Assembly: GCF_014648295.1 (NCBI RefSeq)
Contig: NZ_BMQV01000001.1
Coordinates: 310,001-374,000, forward strand
Direction of reading: 5' to 3'
Origin: Shewanella saliphila
GTDB taxonomy: Bacteria; Pseudomonadota; Gammaproteobacteria; Enterobacterales; Shewanellaceae
Length of the DNA stretch: 64,000 nucleotides
Numbering within the stretch: position 1 is the first letter of the stretch; the number at the start of each line of letters is the position of its first letter. A program made the position numbers and the translations under genes. A model generated the notes under the pieces. It was given only the letters and a program-made list of their open reading frames with translations, was not told the DNA's origin and ran no database searches. Below are positions 38,013 through 47,538 of the stretch, piece after piece.

Positions 38013-41000
38013 ATGTCAATGATAAAGACCTCAGTTAAGCGTCCGGTCACTGTGTGGATGTTCATGCTTGCCGTAATGCTATTTGGCATGGTTGGATTTT
38101 CACGCCTTGCCGTCAAACTGTTGCCAGACTTAAGTTACCCCAGCGTGACCATTCGCACCGCATACGATGGCGCAGCCCCGGTTGAGATTGAACAACTGGT
38201 GTCAAAACCTATAGAAGAAGCGGTTGGAGTGGTAAAAGGCCTACGCAAAATTAGTTCTATCTCGCGCTCTGGTATGTCTGATGTGGTACTCGAGTTTGAA
38301 TGGGGCACCAATATGGACATGGCAAGCCTAGAGGTGCGCGAAAAAATCGACACCATTGAGTTGCCGTTAGACATTAATAAACCGCTGTTATTGCGCTTTA
38401 ACCCTAATCTTGATCCCATAATGCGTTTAGCATTTTCAGTGCCCAACGCCAATGCTGAACAACTTAAACAAATGCGTACCTTTGCAGATGAAGAACTTAA
38501 GCGTCGCCTTGAAGCATTGTCGGGTGTGGCAGCCGTTAGATTATCAGGTGGGCTCGAGCAAGAAGTGCATATTGAGCTTAATCAGCAAAAACTCAGTCAA
38601 TTAAACCTTAACGCAGACCAAATTAAACGCCGCATTAATGAAGAAAACATCAATTTATCTGCCGGTAAAGTTGTGCAAGGTGACAAAGAATACCTCGTCA
38701 GAACCTTAAATCAATTCAACTCACTCGAAGAGCTTGGCCAGGTCATTGTTTATCGAAATGAGCAAACCCTGGTAAGACTGTCTGACATTGCGGTCATATC
38801 AGACGCCTATAAAGAACGCAGCGACATCACTCGAATAGGTGAAATGGAGTCTATTGAGTTAGCCATTTATAAAGAAGGCGATGCCAATACGGTTGCGGTC
38901 GCAAAAAAGCTTCATGCTGAGCTGGCTAATATCAATCAAGCTGACAATAAAAATCAACTTAACGTCATTTACGATCAATCTGAGTTTATTGAAAGTGCCG
39001 TCAATGAAGTGACCTCAGCAGCCCTGTTTGGGAGCTTATTAGCCATGCTGGTGATATATCTGTTTTTACGCGATATTATTGCCACGTTGATTATTTCTAT
39101 ATCAATCCCCTTCTCGGTCATTGCCACGTTCAATATGATGTACTTTGCTGATATCAGCTTAAACATTATGTCACTTGGCGGTATTGCACTGGCTATCGGT
39201 TTATTGGTCGATAACGCCATTGTGGTACTGGAGAATATTGACCGCTATAAATCGGCTGGAATGAATAAGATTGATGCTGCTGTGACTGGCTGTAAAGAAG
39301 TTGCTGGCGCTATTTTTGCCTCAACCTTAACCACATTAGCGGTGTTTTTGCCCTTAGTGTTTGTTGACGGTATTGCCGGAGCCTTGTTTGCAGACCAGGC
39401 GTTAACCGTGACCTTTGCACTACTCGCTTCATTATTTGTCGCGTTAACGGCAATTCCAATGCTGGCTTCTCGACAAGGCTTTACTAGCTTGCCTAAGCCG
39501 GTCGACACGCCAAAAGTTGCCAAACCCACTAGCGTTAGAGGCAAAATTGGATATTACCTATTGGCGGTTGTTAAGTTTCCATTGGCACTCTTGTTCAGCT
39601 ACTTACCCGCAGGATTACTCACTGCCATGATCGTCATCAGCCGCTTTGTCAGCAGTGTACTTGGCTTTTTACTCACCCCCATTTGCGCGAGCTTTAATTG
39701 GGTTTATCGACGTATAGAAGCATTGTATTACCGCATACTGCGCCATGCATTACGTCATCAGGTGTTCACTCTCATTATCGCGTTGATGGTGACATTAGCC
39801 TCGAGTAGCTTATTACCTAAACTCGGAATGGAGCTTATCCCCCCCATGAACCAAGGTGAATTTTATGTCGAAATATTATTACCGCCTGGCACCGAAGTCA
39901 GTGAGACAGATGCGGTGTTACAACAATTAGCCTTATCAATTAAAGACCGTGAAGATGTAAAACACGCCTACAGCCAAGCGGGTAGCGGCGGCTTAATGAC
40001 ATCCGATACTGCTCGGGGCGGTGAAAATTGGGGCCGTTTACAAGTGGTATTGGCCGATCATTTCGCCTTTAATGCCGTCAGCCAGGTACTCAGACAGACC
40101 GCGCGCAACATCCCTGAGCTTGAAGCGCAAATAGAACACCCTGAACTGTTTAGTTTTAAAACCCCGTTAGAAATTGAGCTATCAGGCTATGACTTAACGT
40201 TACTCAAACAAAGCGCTGACCAACTGGTTAAAGCCTTAGGAGAGAATGATCGATTTAGCGACGTCAACACCACACTGCGTGATGGTCAACCTGAAATCAG
40301 TATTCGCTTCGACCATGCACGCTTAGCAGCCCTTGGCATGGATGCGCCAACGGTAGCGAATCGTATTGCTCAGCGCGTCGGCGGCACCATTGCCAGCCAA
40401 TTTACAGTACGTGACCGTAAAGTGGATATTCTTGTGCGTAGCGAACAAGCCGAGCGCGATCAAATCAGCGACATAGAATCATTAATTATTAATCCTAACA
40501 GCAACCAACCAATCCCATTAAGCGCAATTGCTGCAGTGGACCTGCAAATTGGCCCCTCTGCCATTAACCGTATTAGCCAACAACGTGTGGCCATTGTGTC
40601 ATCAAACTTAGCCTATGGTGATTTAACTGAAGCAGTACTTGAAGCACAGCAAATACTGTCCAAGCAACAATTACCAAGTTCAATACAAGCCCGATTTGGC
40701 GGGCAAAATGAAGAAATGGAGCACTCATTCGACTCGCTTAAAATTGCTTTAGTGTTGGCTATATTTTTAGTTTACTTAGTGATGGCCAGTCAATTTGAAT
40801 CGTTACTGCATCCGCTATTAATTCTTATCGCTGTACCTATGGCAGTTGCTGGCAGTATTGTTGGGTTATTTATCACTGGCACTCACATTAGTGTGGTGGT
40901 GTTTATTGGCTTGATTATGTTGGCAGGAATTGTGGTGAACAATGCCATTGTATTGGTTGATAGAATTAATCAGCTACGCCAACAAGGCCAGGAAAAACTG

Positions 41001-41264
41001 AGCGCTATTAATGACGCAGCGCAATCACGGCTTCGCCCCATCATGATGACAACCTTAACCACCACCTTGGGCTTATTACCCATGGCAATTGGCATGGGTG
41101 ATGGCAGCGAAGTACGCGCGCCAATGGCCATTACGGTAATATTTGGTCTGTGTATGTCGACTCTACTGACATTATTGGTGATCCCTGCGCTATATGCCCT
41201 CTTTGATCGCAAACAATTTGATGCCAAAGATGTTGAGATAAACACTGCGGAGACACCAGCATGA
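38013..41264 (+). CDS. RND efflux permease 1, with an enlarged central loop
   Basis: A 1083-residue inner membrane proton-driven pump of the HAE1/AcrB superfamily. Both halves are complete: TM1, a periplasmic porter domain, and TM2-6 with the proton-relay Asp in 'GLLVDNAIVVLENI', then the second half with 'VVNNAIVLVDRIN'. Between TM6 and TM7 (about residues 485-575) the linker is about 50 residues longer than in AcrB and holds two hydrophobic segments (such as 'FPLALLFSYLPAGLL'), whose membrane placement is unclear. It overlaps the next permease by 4 bases (ATGA). Confidence 0.94.
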   Translation: MSMIKTSVKRPVTVWMFMLAVMLFGMVGFSRLAVKLLPDLSYPSVTIRTAYDGAAPVEIEQLVSKPIEEAVGVVKGLRKISSISRSGMSDVVLEFEWGTNMDMASLEVREKIDTIELPLDINKPLLLRFNPNLDPIMRLAFSVPNANAEQLKQMRTFADEELKRRLEALSGVAAVRLSGGLEQEVHIELNQQKLSQLNLNADQIKRRINEENINLSAGKVVQGDKEYLVRTLNQFNSLEELGQVIVYRNEQTLVRLSDIAVISDAYKERSDITRIGEMESIELAIYKEGDANTVAVAKKLHAELANINQADNKNQLNVIYDQSEFIESAVNEVTSAALFGSLLAMLVIYLFLRDIIATLIISISIPFSVIATFNMMYFADISLNIMSLGGIALAIGLLVDNAIVVLENIDRYKSAGMNKIDAAVTGCKEVAGAIFASTLTTLAVFLPLVFVDGIAGALFADQALTVTFALLASLFVALTAIPMLASRQGFTSLPKPVDTPKVAKPTSVRGKIGYYLLAVVKFPLALLFSYLPAGLLTAMIVISRFVSSVLGFLLTPICASFNWVYRRIEALYYRILRHALRHQVFTLIIALMVTLASSSLLPKLGMELIPPMNQGEFYVEILLPPGTEVSETDAVLQQLALSIKDREDVKHAYSQAGSGGLMTSDTARGGENWGRLQVVLADHFAFNAVSQVLRQTARNIPELEAQIEHPELFSFKTPLEIELSGYDLTLLKQSADQLVKALGENDRFSDVNTTLRDGQPEISIRFDHARLAALGMDAPTVANRIAQRVGGTIASQFTVRDRKVDILVRSEQAERDQISDIESLIINPNSNQPIPLSAIAAVDLQIGPSAINRISQQRVAIVSSNLAYGDLTEAVLEAQQILSKQQLPSSIQARFGGQNEEMEHSFDSLKIALVLAIFLVYLVMASQFESLLHPLLILIAVPMAVAGSIVGLFITGTHISVVVFIGLIMLAGIVVNNAIVLVDRINQLRQQGQEKLSAINDAAQSRLRPIMMTTLTTTLGLLPMAIGMGDGSEVRAPMAITVIFGLCMSTLLTLLVIPALYALFDRKQFDAKDVEINTAETPA

Positions 41265-44200
41265 ATATCACCCAACTGGCAATAAAGCGTCCGGTCACCA
41301 CCAGCATGTTTTTCTTAGCCATCATGTTATTTGGCATGGCTGCGAGCCGCATGCTGCCACTAGAGATGTTTCCGGGCATTGATATTCCGCAAATTGTCGT
41401 CAATGTACCATACAAAGGTTCAAGCCCTGCCGAAGTTGAACGCGACATCACCAAAGTGCTCGAGGAGTCATTGGCGACCATGAGCGGCATTGAAGAAGTG
41501 CGTTCTGATTCAACCCAAGACGGCGCGTTTATTCAACTAAACATGAAATGGGGCCAAGAAGTTGCCACCAAAAGTCTAGAAGCACGTGAAAAAATAGACT
41601 CTGTGAGGCACCTACTGCCAAAAGATGTCGAACGCGTCATTATTCAACAGTTTTCGACTGCCGATATGCCTGTGCTGACGATTCGGATTTCGAGTGAACG
41701 TGAACTATCAAACGCTTTTGACTTACTCGACAAGCAATTACGTAAACCACTCGAGCGTGTCGAAGGCGTCTCAAAAGTCACCCTATATGGCGTGGAACAA
41801 AAGCAAATTGAAATTCGCCTAGATGCCGATAAATTAGCATCATCAGGGCTTAATAGCCTTGATTTACGCACTCGCTTGTTAACCGAAAACTTCGTAATTA
41901 GTGCCGGTACGATTCGCACTCACTCACAAGTGTACCAAGTGACACCCAAGGGAGAATTTACCAGTCTCGACGACATCAATACGCTGGTAATTGTCCCAGG
42001 GATCCAGTTACAAGACATCGCGTCGGTGAGTTACGCGTTGCCCGAAAAAGAAGAAGGCCGACACTTAGATCAAAAATACGCCGTGGGCATTGATGTATTT
42101 AAAGAATCTGGCGCTAACTTAGTTGAAGTGTCTGACCGGGTGCTTAAGGTTATCGAGCAGGTTAAGCAAGATCAGCAGTTTAATGGCATTAAGCTGTTTA
42201 TCATGGAAGACCAAGCCTTTGGGGTTAAATCATCGTTAAAAGACTTACTTCTCGCGGGTTTAATGGGCGCAGTATTGTCATTTGGGGTGTTGTATTTGTT
42301 TTTACGCAATCTCAAAATGACCTTAGTCGTGGTGTCATCGGTGCCGATTTCATTATGTATGACTCTGGCCGGGATGTACTTTTTAGGCTACAGCTTAAAT
42401 ATTTTATCCATGATGGGGTTATTGTTAGCCGTCGGTATGTTGATTGATAATGCCGTGGTGGTTACCGAAAGTGTGCTGCAACAAAAACAAGCCGCAAATA
42501 TTGACGACACCTGCCAAATCAAAGCCAATCAGCAAGCGGTATTAACAGGAGTCGAAAAAGTCTCACTGGCGGTATTGGCCGGCACACTAACTACAGCCAT
42601 CGTGTTTTTACCCAATATTTTTGGTGTAAAAGTCCAGCTCACCATCTTTTTAGAGCACGTTGCCGTCGCGATTTGTGTATCACTCGCCGCGTCATTATTA
42701 GTGGCGAAAACCCTCATTCCACTCATGCTTAACCGGTTTCACTTTGAAGTAAAGCCGGTTAATGACAACAATCGTTTAGCACTATTTTATCAACGCAGTT
42801 TACGCTGGATTTTAGCTCGGCCAAAACGTTCTGGCGTGATAGCCATAGCACTATTAGTCTCAACAGCACTGCCATTAAGCTTAGTGCAACAAGACCAGGG
42901 CGATGGTGAAGGTAATGAGCGGTTGTACATTAATTATCAACTTGAAGGTCGGCATAACCTGGCCGTCACCGAAGCGTTGATTAATCGCATGGAAGACTAC
43001 TTATACAGCAACAAAGATGCTTTTTATATCGACGCTGTATACAGTTATTACGCACCCCAAGATGCACAATCAACCATTTTGCTGCAAAAGGATATCCCTA
43101 TTGAAATGGGCGAATTGAAAAAGATGATCCGTGAAGGGTTTCCTAAGTTTTCAATCGCCACGCCACAATTTGGTTGGGGCAATGACAATAATGGTATCCG
43201 AGTGACATTAACTGGCCGCTCAACCTCTGAACTTATACGTCTCAGCGAACAAGTCGTGCCATTGCTAAGTAATATTGATGGCCTTGTGGATGTGCGGTCT
43301 GAAGTTAATGGTGCCCAGCAGGAAGTGGTTGTAGTGATTGACCGTGAAATGGCTGCAAGACTTGATCTGACCTTAAGCGATATAGCGTCAAACATTGCAA
43401 TTGCTCTTCGCGGTTCACCTTTACGCTCGTTTAGGCATGACCCCAGTGGCGAGCTTCGTATCGAGTTGGCGTATGATAAAAGTTGGCAAAATTCGCTTGA
43501 AAAACTTAAGCAACTGCCAATTATTCGCCAGGGTGATAGAGTTTATACACTCGACAGTTTAGCCGAAGCCACCATAGTGCCTCGCTTTGACACCATTAGA
43601 CACTTTAACCGCCAAACTGCTTTATCAATTGGCGCAAACCTTGATGACTTCACTACAGAAGAAGCACAAGAGAAAATCACCCAAGTCATGGACTCAATCA
43701 ACTTTCCTTACGGTTATGGTTATTCGCTTCGTGGTGGCTTTGAACGTCAAGATGAAGATCAGTCCATCATGGCAGTGAACATGATTTTAGCTATCGCAAT
43801 GATTTATATCGTGATGGCGGCCTTATTTGAATCATTATTGCTACCCACCGCCATTATCACCTCGATAATGTTTTCCATCACAGGGGTATTTTGGGCCCTA
43901 TGGCTGACAGGCACTCCTATGTCGGTGATGGCCATGATTGGTATATTAATTTTAATGGGCATTGTGGTGAATAACGGCATTGTTTTAGTGGATCAAATTA
44001 ATCAAATGACACCGGATTTAGACAAACTGAGCGAAACCATTAGTGATGTGTGTATTACTCGCTTGCGTCCGGTATTAATGACAGTGGCCACTACGGTACT
44101 GGGCTTAGTGCCACTGGCCATGGGCGACACTCAAATTGGCGGCGGTGGCCCACCATACTCCCCCATGGCCATTGCCATTATTGGTGGACTTATCTTCTCA

Positions 44201-44323
44201 ACTGTAACCAGTTTGTATTTAGTGCCATTGTGTTATCAGGCGCTATATTTAATACGACATAAGGCAGCCATTCGCTTAGGTTTAGCCAACAATTTTGCTC
44301 AAAAGCTGCTACCTTGGACTTAA
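41261..44323 (+). CDS. RND efflux permease 2
   Basis: A 1020-residue RND pump of the same superfamily, with 12 predicted membrane segments and two porter domains. The relay Asp is in 'GMLIDNAVVVTESV', followed by Asn as in permease 1. Its start overlaps the stop of permease 1, so the two are made together and probably form a heteromeric pump, as MdtB and MdtC do. No outer membrane factor is in the operon; a TolC-type channel coded elsewhere is presumably used. The substrate is unknown. Confidence 0.94.
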   Translation: MNITQLAIKRPVTTSMFFLAIMLFGMAASRMLPLEMFPGIDIPQIVVNVPYKGSSPAEVERDITKVLEESLATMSGIEEVRSDSTQDGAFIQLNMKWGQEVATKSLEAREKIDSVRHLLPKDVERVIIQQFSTADMPVLTIRISSERELSNAFDLLDKQLRKPLERVEGVSKVTLYGVEQKQIEIRLDADKLASSGLNSLDLRTRLLTENFVISAGTIRTHSQVYQVTPKGEFTSLDDINTLVIVPGIQLQDIASVSYALPEKEEGRHLDQKYAVGIDVFKESGANLVEVSDRVLKVIEQVKQDQQFNGIKLFIMEDQAFGVKSSLKDLLLAGLMGAVLSFGVLYLFLRNLKMTLVVVSSVPISLCMTLAGMYFLGYSLNILSMMGLLLAVGMLIDNAVVVTESVLQQKQAANIDDTCQIKANQQAVLTGVEKVSLAVLAGTLTTAIVFLPNIFGVKVQLTIFLEHVAVAICVSLAASLLVAKTLIPLMLNRFHFEVKPVNDNNRLALFYQRSLRWILARPKRSGVIAIALLVSTALPLSLVQQDQGDGEGNERLYINYQLEGRHNLAVTEALINRMEDYLYSNKDAFYIDAVYSYYAPQDAQSTILLQKDIPIEMGELKKMIREGFPKFSIATPQFGWGNDNNGIRVTLTGRSTSELIRLSEQVVPLLSNIDGLVDVRSEVNGAQQEVVVVIDREMAARLDLTLSDIASNIAIALRGSPLRSFRHDPSGELRIELAYDKSWQNSLEKLKQLPIIRQGDRVYTLDSLAEATIVPRFDTIRHFNRQTALSIGANLDDFTTEEAQEKITQVMDSINFPYGYGYSLRGGFERQDEDQSIMAVNMILAIAMIYIVMAALFESLLLPTAIITSIMFSITGVFWALWLTGTPMSVMAMIGILILMGIVVNNGIVLVDQINQMTPDLDKLSETISDVCITRLRPVLMTVATTVLGLVPLAMGDTQIGGGGPPYSPMAIAIIGGLIFSTVTSLYLVPLCYQALYLIRHKAAIRLGLANNFAQKLLPWT

Positions 44324-44432
44324 CAACGATATTAATAACAAGTTTGTAACCTACAAGTGATCAAACAAGCCTAAGTATCAGTATTAAACGGTAGTTTATC
44401 GCAGGTAAAACAGTATAAATAAAGGGACAGAC

Positions 44433-45320
44433 ATGAAACAGAGATTTCAAACTCAATTGATTCGGCTCAGCACATTGGCCATATTGACATTCAGTGGCAA
44501 TCTTATGGCCGATAACAGCATGAGCGATGTCAAAATCACCTCAAAAAAGCTCGCTGACAACACCTATATGTTCATGGGGGCTGGCGGCAATATTGGCGTA
44601 TCAGCAGGCAGTGACGGCTTATTGATTATTGACGATCAATTTGCCCCATTAGCCGCAAAAATTTCAGCATCGTTAAATGACATTCAAGCAGGCAACCCTA
44701 AGTATATTGTCAATACTCACTATCATGGTGATCATACTGGCGGTAATGCCCATTTTGGTAAGACCGGCACCATCCTCGCCCATCACAATGTACTAAAACG
44801 CTTAAGTGAAGACAGTAAAACACCCAAATCAGCGCTGCCGGTGATTACCTACGCTGAAAATATTTCCATCCATTTTAACCAAGATACTCTTGAGATTATC
44901 CACTTAGGCCCTGGTCATACCGACGGCGACAGTGTGGTGATATGGCAAAAAGCCAATATTGTCCACATGGGTGATTTGTATTTTAAAGACCGCTTCCCAT
45001 ACATAGACTTAAATGGTGGCGGTTCGGTGATGGGTTATCGCGACAATGTCAGTGCCATATTAGACAAACTCGACAACAACACTCAGGTGATCCCCGGCCA
45101 TGGAGAACTCGCCACTCGCAACGAGTTATTAAAATTTAAACATATGCTGGACGACAGCATTAATTGGATGCGCGGTGAAATCGAAATGGGTCATGACCTG
45201 GCTAAAATCAAACAACAAGGTGTACCACAAGAATATCAAGATTGGGGATGGCAGTTTATTTCGGCAGAGAAATGGATAGACACTCTTTATCAAGATTTAC
45301 AGCCTAAAAACTTACCCTAA
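44433..45320 (+). CDS. Secreted metallo-beta-lactamase-fold hydrolase
   Basis: A 295-residue MBL-fold enzyme with an N-terminal signal peptide (about 26 residues, ending 'LMA-DN'). The zinc site is complete: 'THYHGDHTGG', the His in 'GPGHTDGD', an Asp in 'MGDLYF' and the His in 'PGHGEL'. It should act in the periplasm. The family includes lactonases, sulfatases and B3 lactamase-like enzymes; the substrate cannot be told. The ATG is preceded by AGGGA. It follows the RND operon by 109 bases and could be expressed with it. A terminator follows. Confidence 0.9.
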   Translation: MKQRFQTQLIRLSTLAILTFSGNLMADNSMSDVKITSKKLADNTYMFMGAGGNIGVSAGSDGLLIIDDQFAPLAAKISASLNDIQAGNPKYIVNTHYHGDHTGGNAHFGKTGTILAHHNVLKRLSEDSKTPKSALPVITYAENISIHFNQDTLEIIHLGPGHTDGDSVVIWQKANIVHMGDLYFKDRFPYIDLNGGGSVMGYRDNVSAILDKLDNNTQVIPGHGELATRNELLKFKHMLDDSINWMRGEIEMGHDLAKIKQQGVPQEYQDWGWQFISAEKWIDTLYQDLQPKNLP

Positions 45321-45334
45321 TCGTTAACCGTTAT

Positions 45335-45362
45335 AAAAAGCTTGCAGACTTGCAAGCTTTTT
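45335..45362. terminator. Terminator between the MBL and kinase genes
   Basis: AAAAAGCTTGCA-GACT-TGCAAGCTTTTT; symmetrical and between convergent genes. Confidence 0.9.
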
Positions 45363-45370
45363 ATCGTTTA

Positions 45371-46108
45371 TCAGGCTATTACGGCATTATTATCGGCATA
45401 CCTGAAATGCCACAACACCCAGTATACCGGCTTTATGTCTCTGCCCCCCATATCTTTAAATGGTCGTGCAAAATAGAATAGCCACTGCCAGGAAACTAAA
45501 AACTGTTTTGCTTTTTGCCATACAAACTCGCCTCCAGCCGCACGGTAAGCATTGATAGCTTGGGTAATTAAGGTATTTCGTGGGCCGATATAGCGATACA
45601 AACTATGAATAAACACCAATAAGTCTCGCACCTGCTGCGACACAATAGATTTACCCTGCTGATGGGCTTCCAAATCTATAAACTTAACCTCCCCCTGACA
45701 CCAACTAATATCGCGTAATGCGGGTCGGCCATGTGCTAATTGCATGGTATGTAAAGTAGCTAATGCTATGGCTGCATCTTTAAGGATTTGTGGCCAATGA
45801 GCTTCAGGACAGTGTAATAGTAAGTCCTTTATCGTTGCGCCGGCATCTTCTACCACCATGTAGTCCTTACCCGCGCCAACCAACGCAGGCACTGGTGCAC
45901 CTTGCTTAGCCAACTGGGTTAACACCTTAATTTCTTTATGCAAAGCATCTGTAGAATTCTGCTTTAACAAACGCATAGTGCCGCTAAGTTTCTCAACTTG
46001 TTTAAGCCAGTAGCGTTTACCTAAATATTCAAATGCGACCACCCGCTCTCCACGGTGCTCATCTATCACTTGGGCAACTAATTTTTGAAAATCATCATTG
46101 TCAGCCAT
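45371..46108 (-). CDS. Bud32/RIO-like small protein kinase
   Basis: A 245-residue protein with a small kinase-like fold. The Lys of the ATP site is in 'YWLKQV', followed by an 'HKEIKVLTQL' helix. The catalytic loop reads 'HGRPALRDI' and the metal-binding stretch 'FIDLEA'. This matches the Bud32/RIO and lipopolysaccharide-kinase type families. A Kdo kinase role (KdkA) is suggested by the neighbouring lipid A genes but not shown by sequence. It is monocistronic, separated from ycaR by 246 bases and a terminator. Confidence 0.8.
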   Translation of the reverse strand: MADNDDFQKLVAQVIDEHRGERVVAFEYLGKRYWLKQVEKLSGTMRLLKQNSTDALHKEIKVLTQLAKQGAPVPALVGAGKDYMVVEDAGATIKDLLLHCPEAHWPQILKDAAIALATLHTMQLAHGRPALRDISWCQGEVKFIDLEAHQQGKSIVSQQVRDLLVFIHSLYRYIGPRNTLITQAINAYRAAGGEFVWQKAKQFLVSWQWLFYFARPFKDMGGRDIKPVYWVLWHFRYADNNAVIA

Positions 46109-46301
46109 AAGACAACCTAGTCAAAAGACCTGTATTACTGATAATGAAATTATCTTCCTCGCTATCAATAATTTCAAATAAACTCATGACTTTAGTTGTT
46201 ATTACATATATTTTTAGCGTTTTATTTGCAACAAAGAGATAGCTTGTTAACAATCTGAAAAAACCCATAACACTCGAGGTTTGATTTTACAATTAGGCAT
46301 A

Positions 46302-46325
46302 AAAAAACGCCCAAAGGACGTTTTA
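46302..46325 (-). terminator. Terminator after ycaR
   Basis: On the minus strand: AAAACGTCC-TTT-GGGCGTTTTTTT (one G-T pair). It ends the comEC-msbA-lpxK-ycaR unit. Confidence 0.85.
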
Positions 46326-46354
46326 TGTTTATCAGCATATCGCTAGGTTACGGG

Positions 46355-46531
46355 TTACTCAGCAACCCAAGGCGTGGCACGATTTTCTAATAGCACCGGA
46401 ATACCTTCCGTAATTGGATACGCTAATTTATCAAATTTACAAATTAACTGTTGCGCTTCTTTGTCATATTCCAACTTACCTTTACATACAGGGCAAGCCA
46501 CAATTTCGAGTAATTTTTTATCAAATGCCAT
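46355..46531 (-). CDS. ycaR: Trm112/YcaR-family small zinc protein
   Basis: A 58-residue protein of the UPF0434 (YcaR, Trm112-like) family: '[20 protein letters not shown]', then '[12 protein letters not shown]' and 'GIPVLL'. One CxxC pair and a third Cys can bind zinc. It begins inside the end of lpxK (overlap of 11 bases), the usual arrangement in gammaproteobacteria. Its function is unsettled; Trm112 relatives activate methyltransferases. In many relatives kdsB comes next, but here a terminator follows. Confidence 0.93.
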   Translation of the reverse strand: MAFDKKLLEIVACPVCKGKLEYDKEAQQLICKFDKLAYPITEGIPVLLENRATPWVAE

Positions 46532-47528
46532 GAGACAATCCTTTTTTTGTTTGAGCCACAGACTGTAGTTGGCTCAAAAATGCTTGATCAAATTCTGGGG
46601 TAAGCTTCGCATTTACCGGTAAATACCACCAGTGACTTTGAGCAAAATCGCGACATTTAACCGCATCTTTTTCAGTCATCACTAATGGGTGTACTTTAGA
46701 TAATACTTGTAACTGTGCAGGTTCAAATGCCTGGTGGTCGGTAAACTCAACTTCGTTCGCTATTTTATAGCCTAATTGGCTAAGAGTATTAAAAAAACGT
46801 TGCGGATTACCAATGGCAGCCATAGCAACTACAGGCTGTTGTGGGTCAAACTGTTCAGCCAATGTATTGTCAACCTGGGTTAGCGGTGCAGGCGTTAAAC
46901 TCATCAGCACTTCATTGACATGTGCTGGACCACCGTTATTAATCACAAAGTCGACACTATTAAGCCGCCAAAGCCCTTCTCGTAATGGGCCTGCGGGGAT
47001 TAACCATTGATTACCATAACGTCGGTCGCCATCCACTAACGCAATTTCAATATCTCGTGCTAATGCATAATGTTGTAAGCCGTCATCGCAAATAATCACG
47101 TCTACATCATAATTGGCCAACAGTAAGTTCGCCGCATCAACTCGCTTAGCGCCAACCACCATAGGCACTTGCGTGCGCGCCACAATCATTGCCGGCTCAT
47201 CACCAACTGCACAGGCTTTAGCGCCGCTATTAACCACTAAACACCCTTGAATATCTACGCCATAGCCGCGACTTATCACTCCTGGTCGATACCCCTGCTG
47301 ACGAAGCAGTTCGATGAGGTAAATAACCGTTGGGGTTTTACCACTGCCACCAGCAGTGATATTACCCACCACAATAACAGGCACAGGCAAACGGTTGGCA
47401 GATTTAATATTGAAACGAAACAACATTCGCCGTGTGGCTGATATCAATGAAAATAACCAAGACAGCGGCAATAATAGCCATTTAGCCCAATGGTTTTGAT
47501 ACCAAATGCGATGGATGAGTTGCTGCAT
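46521..47528 (-). CDS. lpxK: Tetraacyldisaccharide 4'-kinase
   Basis: A 335-residue inner membrane-attached kinase that adds the 4'-phosphate of lipid A. The P-loop is in '[15 protein letters not shown]', and a catalytic-site stretch 'ICDDGLQHY' is typical. A hydrophobic N-terminal helix anchors it. The ATG at 47528 lies 10 bases after the msbA stop; a longer frame from 47591 would overlap msbA deeply and is not preferred. It overlaps ycaR at its end. Confidence 0.96.
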   Translation of the reverse strand: MQQLIHRIWYQNHWAKWLLLPLSWLFSLISATRRMLFRFNIKSANRLPVPVIVVGNITAGGSGKTPTVIYLIELLRQQGYRPGVISRGYGVDIQGCLVVNSGAKACAVGDEPAMIVARTQVPMVVGAKRVDAANLLLANYDVDVIICDDGLQHYALARDIEIALVDGDRRYGNQWLIPAGPLREGLWRLNSVDFVINNGGPAHVNEVLMSLTPAPLTQVDNTLAEQFDPQQPVVAMAAIGNPQRFFNTLSQLGYKIANEVEFTDHQAFEPAQLQVLSKVHPLVMTEKDAVKCRDFAQSHWWYLPVNAKLTPEFDQAFLSQLQSVAQTKKGLSHGI

Positions 47529-47538
47529 AACCCTCGCC

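Noticed and set aside
46813..47010. ORFs on the opposite strand of lpxK and similar antisense ORFs elsewhere
   Set aside because: They lie wholly inside well-supported genes, lack ribosome binding sites and show no recognisable protein.
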